From assembly GCA_035250505.1 (NCBI GenBank), contig DATFFC010000021.1:1-19244 (forward strand): DNA of 19,244 bases, given 5' to 3'. Positions 15,208 through 19,244 of this stretch are shown here, in pieces. Origin of the DNA: DASSBQ01 sp035250505 (lineage in GTDB: Bacteria; Nitrospirota; Nitrospiria; Nitrospirales; Nitrospiraceae). The notes under the pieces are model-generated. The model was not told where the DNA came from and ran no database searches. It saw nothing but the letters and a program-made list of their open reading frames with translations. The translations under genes and the position numbers were made by a program. Each line of letters opens with the position of its first letter. Positions within the stretch are counted from its first letter, which is position 1.

Positions 15208-15333
15208 ATGTCGGTCATGTGCTCCCTGGCAGTCTGTAAGGCGCAGCAAGGCATGTGCACCCACGAGAAGGCGATGCTGAGCGTCGCCGTCCTCGCAGCC
15301 GTCGGTCTTGGCGCCTACTTTCTGGTTGGCTAA
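15208..15333 (+). CDS. 41-residue Cys-containing membrane peptide
   Basis: An ATG at 15208 with the near-perfect ribosome binding site AAGGAGG (spacing seven) opens a 41-residue frame closed by TAA. The first half, MSVMCSLAVCKAQQGMCTHE, carries three cysteines and a histidine in the pattern C-x4-C-x6-C-x-H-E-K. The second half, MLSVAVLAAVGLGAYFLVG, is a single hydrophobic helix running to the C-terminus. This is a tail-anchored layout with the Cys/His head on one face of the membrane, which might bind a metal, or cofactor, or form disulfides. I do not recognise a named family. No neighbour indicates a pathway; the DUF72 gene begins 144 bp downstream. The ribosome binding site and the sharp division of the protein argue strongly that it is real. 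A weaker 33-residue frame (15366-15467) lies between it and the DUF72 gene. Confidence 0.6.
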   Translation: MSVMCSLAVCKAQQGMCTHEKAMLSVAVLAAVGLGAYFLVG

Positions 15334-15477
15334 GTCCAGTACCCTAACTTGATTTGAGGCGAGGGATGAAGCCGGAAGGATTGGTGTGCCGAATGCATAA
15401 CACGTACAGACGCCTGGATCTGTGGCAACATCGCTCCAAGATATTCGTTCTAAATCACACCTGTTGAGGATGATGCT

Positions 15478-16197
15478 ATGGCCGGCATCCATATCGGTCT
15501 TTCCGGTTATTCCTACAAACCCTGGCAAGGACCGGACCGTTTCTATCCACCGGAAATCAAGCAATCGGGATTTCTCCGCTACTACTCCAGCCGTTATGAC
15601 ACGGTCGAATTAGACGGAGTCTGGTATCGCTTCCCGAGCGAAGCCGCAGTTCAGGCCTGGATCGAACAGACTCCTCCCGGATTCGTCTTCTGTCCAAAAG
15701 CCCATCGGGAAATCACGCATTACAAACGTTTGTCACCCGATAGTCTGCCAACCGTGGACTTTATGCTCCAGCGGCTTGCCCCATTGGCCGCAACCCAGAA
15801 GCTCGGGCCGATCCTTCTTCAGTTGCCTCCAAATCTCAGGCAACACCTCGATCGTCTCAGTCAATTCTTAGCAGCGCTGTCTACTGATCACCGCTGGGCC
15901 GTCGAATTTCGTCATGAGAGTTGGCACACGAAAGAAACAGAGGACGTGCTGCGTCGCCACCATGTCGCGTGGGCAGCAGTCGAAACGGATGATCGACCGG
16001 CCGAGCATCGCGATACGGCTGATTTTCTCTATGCCCGCCTGCGGCGAAGCGAGTACAACGAGCCGGATCTAGAGAAGTGGGCGGGACGATTTAGTGAAGC
16101 GCGGCAGCATGGCAAGGACTGCTTCGTGTATTGCAAACACGAAGACGAGGGCTCTCCCTGGACCTGGGCGGACCATCTGTTGAAATCTACTCAATAG
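15478..16197 (+). CDS. DUF72 (YecE-like) family protein
   Basis: This 239-residue soluble protein belongs to the DUF72/YecE family, which has a TIM-barrel-like fold and an unresolved biochemical role. Family landmarks are the N-terminal IHIGLSGYSYKPWQG, the VELDGVWYRFPSE segment, KAHREITHYKR, LGPILLQLPPNLR, AVEFRHESWH, and the C-terminal DCFVYCKHEDEGSPWTWADH. The length is typical. The ATG at 15478 has a GAGG eight bases upstream. It converges on the radical SAM gene with 8 bp between the stop codons. Function unknown. Confidence 0.9.
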   Translation: MAGIHIGLSGYSYKPWQGPDRFYPPEIKQSGFLRYYSSRYDTVELDGVWYRFPSEAAVQAWIEQTPPGFVFCPKAHREITHYKRLSPDSLPTVDFMLQRLAPLAATQKLGPILLQLPPNLRQHLDRLSQFLAALSTDHRWAVEFRHESWHTKETEDVLRRHHVAWAAVETDDRPAEHRDTADFLYARLRRSEYNEPDLEKWAGRFSEARQHGKDCFVYCKHEDEGSPWTWADHLLKSTQ

Positions 16198-16205
16198 CCG
16201 TCACG

Positions 16206-17840
16206 CTAGCGGGCGGGCATCATCGGCAATTCTCGCGATCCCTCGGCATCCCGCTGAATGCGTAACCGTTCGGCTCTGGATGCCTTTAAGACGTTCTGCA
16301 ACTTTTCCTCGGTAAGCTGCGTGAGCTCGGCCGCTGCATCCTTCATCTCGGCATGCTCCACCGCCCGTGTCAACACTTCGGCTTTGGTGGCGCCCCCCTG
16401 TCTTCCCAGGAACGGCTTGATGATGAGATACACCACGTCGCGGACGGGCATGTATCGGAGGAAGCGTCGCAGCAAGCGATATGTCTGCAGCGGGTAGCGC
16501 GTGAGTTTGTACAGGAACAGCCGCTTGAGCCCCTGCTGTCGGACTTCGTTGATCTTTTCACCGGGCAGGCAGGTCGGATCGATTTCCGAGCATTTAAAAT
16601 ATTTGTACCAATCCGTCGCATCGTTCACGAGGCCGCGATCCAGGTATTCCTGCCAAAGCGGAGTGCCGCGATACACGCACAGCCGGTTGAAGCCGAACGT
16701 ATCCAGCGGCAGTTTCGACGCGAAATCAAACGTTGCCTGCATGTCTTCGACGGTTTCATCGGGATTGCCGACGGTGAAGAAGCCGTGCACAATCTCAATG
16801 CCGGCTCTTTTCGCATTTCCGACGGCCGTCGTCACCTCATTCAATGTTTGCTCCTTCTTAAGGCGATCCAGGATCTTCTGGCTGCCGCTTTCGATCCCGA
16901 ACATCACCGTCCGGCAGTGGGCTTTTGCCATCGCGGGGAAAAGATGTTGGGCCACGGAATCCACCCGGCCTTCGATGCCCCATTGGATAGTTAATTCCGC
17001 ATCCATCACCCCGTTGCAGATGGACTCGATGCGCTTCGGTTGCAGGAGAAAATGATCGTCGACAAAGTACACGGATCCATAACCGTGTTCTTGCAGATAC
17101 TTGAGTTCCTGAACCACGTGCTCGGCGCTCCGGGCCCGCCACTTCCCTTCATTGAAGATTGGGATATCGCAGAAGACGCACGGCCAGGGGCAACCACGGG
17201 ACGTTTGCATCGTGGTGAACCGCTCCATGGAAAGCACGGCGGGCACATCCAGCGGCATCGATTCAACGAAATCGAGCGGGAGGCTCTCCCGATCCGGAAA
17301 TGGCCATTGATCCAATCGGCGCTCAATCGGACGATTTGGATTTTCGACGACGCGGCCGTCCTTTGCCCAAGTCAAGCCGGCGACCGCTTCCGGTTCTTCA
17401 ACATGATGGACGAGATCCAGAAGAAGTTGCTCGCCGTCTCCCCGACAGACAAAATCCACCTCCGGACACTGCAATTTCACCAACCCGGCATTGAGCGTGG
17501 CGAAGACTCCTCCGAAGGCGAGCTTCACCGTCGAATCACCAGTACGGATTTGGCGCGCGAGCATCTTGGCATAGGGATAGCTCGTCGTGCTGAGAAAGCT
17601 AAGCCCGACGAGAGCCGGTCTCCTCTTCTGGATTTCTTGAATAATGACCTCATTCGGCGTCTCCGGATTCGCTTGATCGAACATGACACAATCATGTCCC
17701 GCGTTCTTGAGCACGGCCGACAGCGACATGATGCCGATCGGAGGAAACCCCATGACACGGATGCGGCCGTTCTTCGCACGCGTCTTCGCCGGAAGGGCAT
17801 AGAATTGAGGATCGCGGACGTGGACGAGAAAGACGAGCAT
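16206..17840 (-). CDS. B12-binding-domain radical SAM protein (BchE/class B methyltransferase type)
   Basis: This is a 544-residue protein. The N-terminal 140 residues form a B12-binding-like Rossmann domain (FPPIGIMSLSAVLKNAGHDC, then GGVFATLNAG), but the DxHxxG cobalamin-ligand motif is not evident. The radical SAM core carries the [4Fe-4S] motif SRGCPWPCVFCD (C217, C221, C224), followed by YFVDDHFLL, FGIESGSQKIL and HGFFTVGNPDET, all usual in this superfamily. A charged helical C-terminal extension (from about residue 480) has no known domain. The family includes BchE, hopanoid and other C-methylases and lipid-modifying enzymes, so the substrate cannot be assigned. It starts at an ATG with GGAG six bases upstream (17840). 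It stands alone: sucD lies 194 bp upstream in the same direction. Confidence 0.9.
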   Translation of the reverse strand: MLVFLVHVRDPQFYALPAKTRAKNGRIRVMGFPPIGIMSLSAVLKNAGHDCVMFDQANPETPNEVIIQEIQKRRPALVGLSFLSTTSYPYAKMLARQIRTGDSTVKLAFGGVFATLNAGLVKLQCPEVDFVCRGDGEQLLLDLVHHVEEPEAVAGLTWAKDGRVVENPNRPIERRLDQWPFPDRESLPLDFVESMPLDVPAVLSMERFTTMQTSRGCPWPCVFCDIPIFNEGKWRARSAEHVVQELKYLQEHGYGSVYFVDDHFLLQPKRIESICNGVMDAELTIQWGIEGRVDSVAQHLFPAMAKAHCRTVMFGIESGSQKILDRLKKEQTLNEVTTAVGNAKRAGIEIVHGFFTVGNPDETVEDMQATFDFASKLPLDTFGFNRLCVYRGTPLWQEYLDRGLVNDATDWYKYFKCSEIDPTCLPGEKINEVRQQGLKRLFLYKLTRYPLQTYRLLRRFLRYMPVRDVVYLIIKPFLGRQGGATKAEVLTRAVEHAEMKDAAAELTQLTEEKLQNVLKASRAERLRIQRDAEGSRELPMMPAR

Positions 17841-18034
17841 ATAGGTCTCCAGTCACCGCAAGACCACAGCCGGCGCAACAATGTGGTCCGCGGCGCGTTT
17901 AGTGACAGGAAGGAGTTGAATTTAGACGATGGTGCAGACTAGCACGACACGGCAGGCATAGGAAAGAATAAATGACAAAAAGAAACCGACCCGCAATCCT
18001 GCTGGGAGATCAACCGACCAATGCTAACGGGATT

Positions 18035-18907
18035 TTAGCGGCCCAATGCAGTTTTGACCGCCTGGCCGATCTCCGCCGGATTCTTCACTACCTGAACGCC
18101 GGCAGCCTCAAGCGCCTTCATCTTCTCCGTCGCCGTGCCTTTCCCGCCGCTGATGATCGCGCCGGCGTGTCCCATCCGTCGGCCCGGAGGCGCCGTAATG
18201 CCCGCGATGAAGCTGATCACCGGCTTCTTGATGTACTGCTGGATGAACTCGGCCGCTTTTTCCTCTGCATCCCCGCCGATTTCGCCGATCATCACAATGG
18301 CTTCTGTCTCTTGGTCGCCCTCAAAGAGGGGCAACACATCGACGAAACTCGTGCCGTTCACCGGATCGCCGCCGATTCCGATACAAGTGGTCTCCCCCAA
18401 ACCCAGCGTGGAGAGTTGATGCACCGCTTCGTACGTGAGCGTGCCGCTGCGGGACACGACGCCGACCACGCCCCGCTTGTGAATGAAGCCCGGCATGATG
18501 CCGATCTTGCATTCATCGACGGTGATGATGCCCGGACAGTTCGGTCCGATGAGCCGAACCGGGCGTCCGCGCAACGCCCGCTTGGCGCGGACCATGTCGT
18601 TGACGGGAATGCCTTCGGTGATGCAGATGACAAGAGCAATCCCGGCATCGGCCGCTTCAAGAATCGCATCCGCGGCAAACGGGGGCGGAACGAAGATCAA
18701 CGAGGTGTCGCACTGGGTCTTCTGCACCGCTTCACGAACCGTATTGAAGACGGGAATCCCCTCGACTTCCTGCCCCGCTTTGCCCGGCGTGACACCGGCC
18801 ACAACTTGTGTGCCGTACGCCTTGCACTGCGTCGCGTGAAACGATCCCTCTTTCCCCGTGATGCCCTGCACCACCACCCGCGTATTTTTATCAACGAGAA
18901 TGCTCAT
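18035..18907 (-). CDS. sucD: Succinyl-CoA synthetase (ADP/GDP-forming) alpha subunit
   Basis: This 290-residue enzyme subunit interconverts succinyl-CoA and succinate with formation of a nucleoside triphosphate. The N-terminal CoA-binding domain contains VVQGITGKEGSFH (about 13-24), the middle has LIGPNCPGIITVDECKIGIM, and the ligase domain includes GIGGDPVNGTSF and GRRMGHAGAIISGGKGTA with the phosphohistidine H247. Length and motifs are normal. The beta subunit gene, sucC, normally lies directly upstream, yet the 337 bases before this ATG show no sucC sequence. The ATG at 18907 has GGAGAG seven bases upstream. In a reverse-TCA organism the same enzyme runs toward succinyl-CoA; that role here is inference. 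Confidence 0.95.
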   Translation of the reverse strand: MSILVDKNTRVVVQGITGKEGSFHATQCKAYGTQVVAGVTPGKAGQEVEGIPVFNTVREAVQKTQCDTSLIFVPPPFAADAILEAADAGIALVICITEGIPVNDMVRAKRALRGRPVRLIGPNCPGIITVDECKIGIMPGFIHKRGVVGVVSRSGTLTYEAVHQLSTLGLGETTCIGIGGDPVNGTSFVDVLPLFEGDQETEAIVMIGEIGGDAEEKAAEFIQQYIKKPVISFIAGITAPPGRRMGHAGAIISGGKGTATEKMKALEAAGVQVVKNPAEIGQAVKTALGR

Positions 18908-19244
18908 CTTTCTCTCCGGACAAAATGGTTTCTATGAAAACTAAATATTTTCCCTCTCGCCTTCCTTTCCGCAAGGGCCGAGGAGAAGCGCGTTCAGAAG
19001 TATCGTTCCAAGGCAATCGCCATGCTGACTGAAGCGACATTGCGCCGGAGCGATGGGGTCTCGCCCGATGAACTGGATGGCCGGACTTGCCTCGCGACTT
19101 ACGCGGAGGTTCGGATCCCGCACTCCCTGTTCTTTATGTCTCTAGTCCCTTCTTTATTGACGGGAAGCCCTGTCGCATTTCAAAGGAACTCGCCGAATGA
19201 TGGCGGTCTGGCTTGTGGCGGGTGGCGGTGACCAGGGCCCCAGG
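18908..19244. other. Non-coding edge region upstream of sucD
   Basis: The 337 bases between the sucD start and the window end show no gene I can support. The open frames on both strands (minus 18941-19123, plus 19022-19231) are short, lack ribosome binding sites and have no recognisable motifs. Small palindromic patches such as CGCG-ACTTAC-GCGG (near 19096-19111) are present. The sequence could hold the sucD promoter and an intergenic repeat, but I cannot identify either with confidence. Confidence 0.4.

Noticed and set aside
15366..15467. 33-residue open frame before the DUF72 gene
   Set aside because: A GAGG precedes the ATG, but the sequence is short, without hydrophobic or motif structure, and its stop overlaps the DUF72 ribosome binding site; support is too thin.

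Overview
The window looks chromosomal and comes from a GC-rich Gram-negative bacterium. A Nitrospira-type (Nitrospirota) genome is the best guess. That guess is an inference from gene content: a Ccs/Res (system II) cytochrome c maturation operon, a BamD lipoprotein, a short adenosylhomocysteinase lacking the long-form C-terminal tail, a geranylgeranyl-reductase-family enzyme and an isolated sucD. No rRNA, tRNA, CRISPR array or complete insertion sequence was seen.

Layout. (1) 1-4.0 kb is a phosphate block: the 3' part of a PhoR-like sensor kinase (+), converging on a minus-strand set in which a KAS III-type ketoacyl synthase is followed by a DUF47/PhoU-like protein and a PiT phosphate transporter. 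(2) 4.0-5.3 kb holds a nested palindromic element (4004-4216) and the bamD lipoprotein gene (+). (3) 5.3-11.0 kb is one minus-strand operon in transcription order resB, ccsA/resC, resA, a second resA/tlpA, ccdA, with a geranylgeranyl reductase gene at its end. Together the first five move electrons and heme across the membrane for attachment to apocytochromes c. (4) 11.0-13.8 kb is the methyl cycle, metK then ahcY (+), separated by a strong intrinsic terminator. (5) 13.8-15.5 kb is a gene-poor, hairpin-rich stretch: an element bounded by perfect 24-bp inverted repeats, an orphan ribbon-helix-helix regulator with a readable promoter and operator-like repeats, unexplained structured DNA, and a 41-residue Cys-containing membrane peptide with an excellent ribosome binding site. 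(6) 15.5-19.2 kb carries a DUF72 gene (+), a B12-binding-type radical SAM gene (-), sucD (-) and a non-coding edge.

Most of the window is ordinary core metabolism. The unusual material is concentrated at 4.0-4.2 kb and 13.8-15.4 kb: two inverted-repeat-bounded elements, the RHH regulator with its operator, and the small Cys peptide. I do not see a complete, clearly new multi-gene system.
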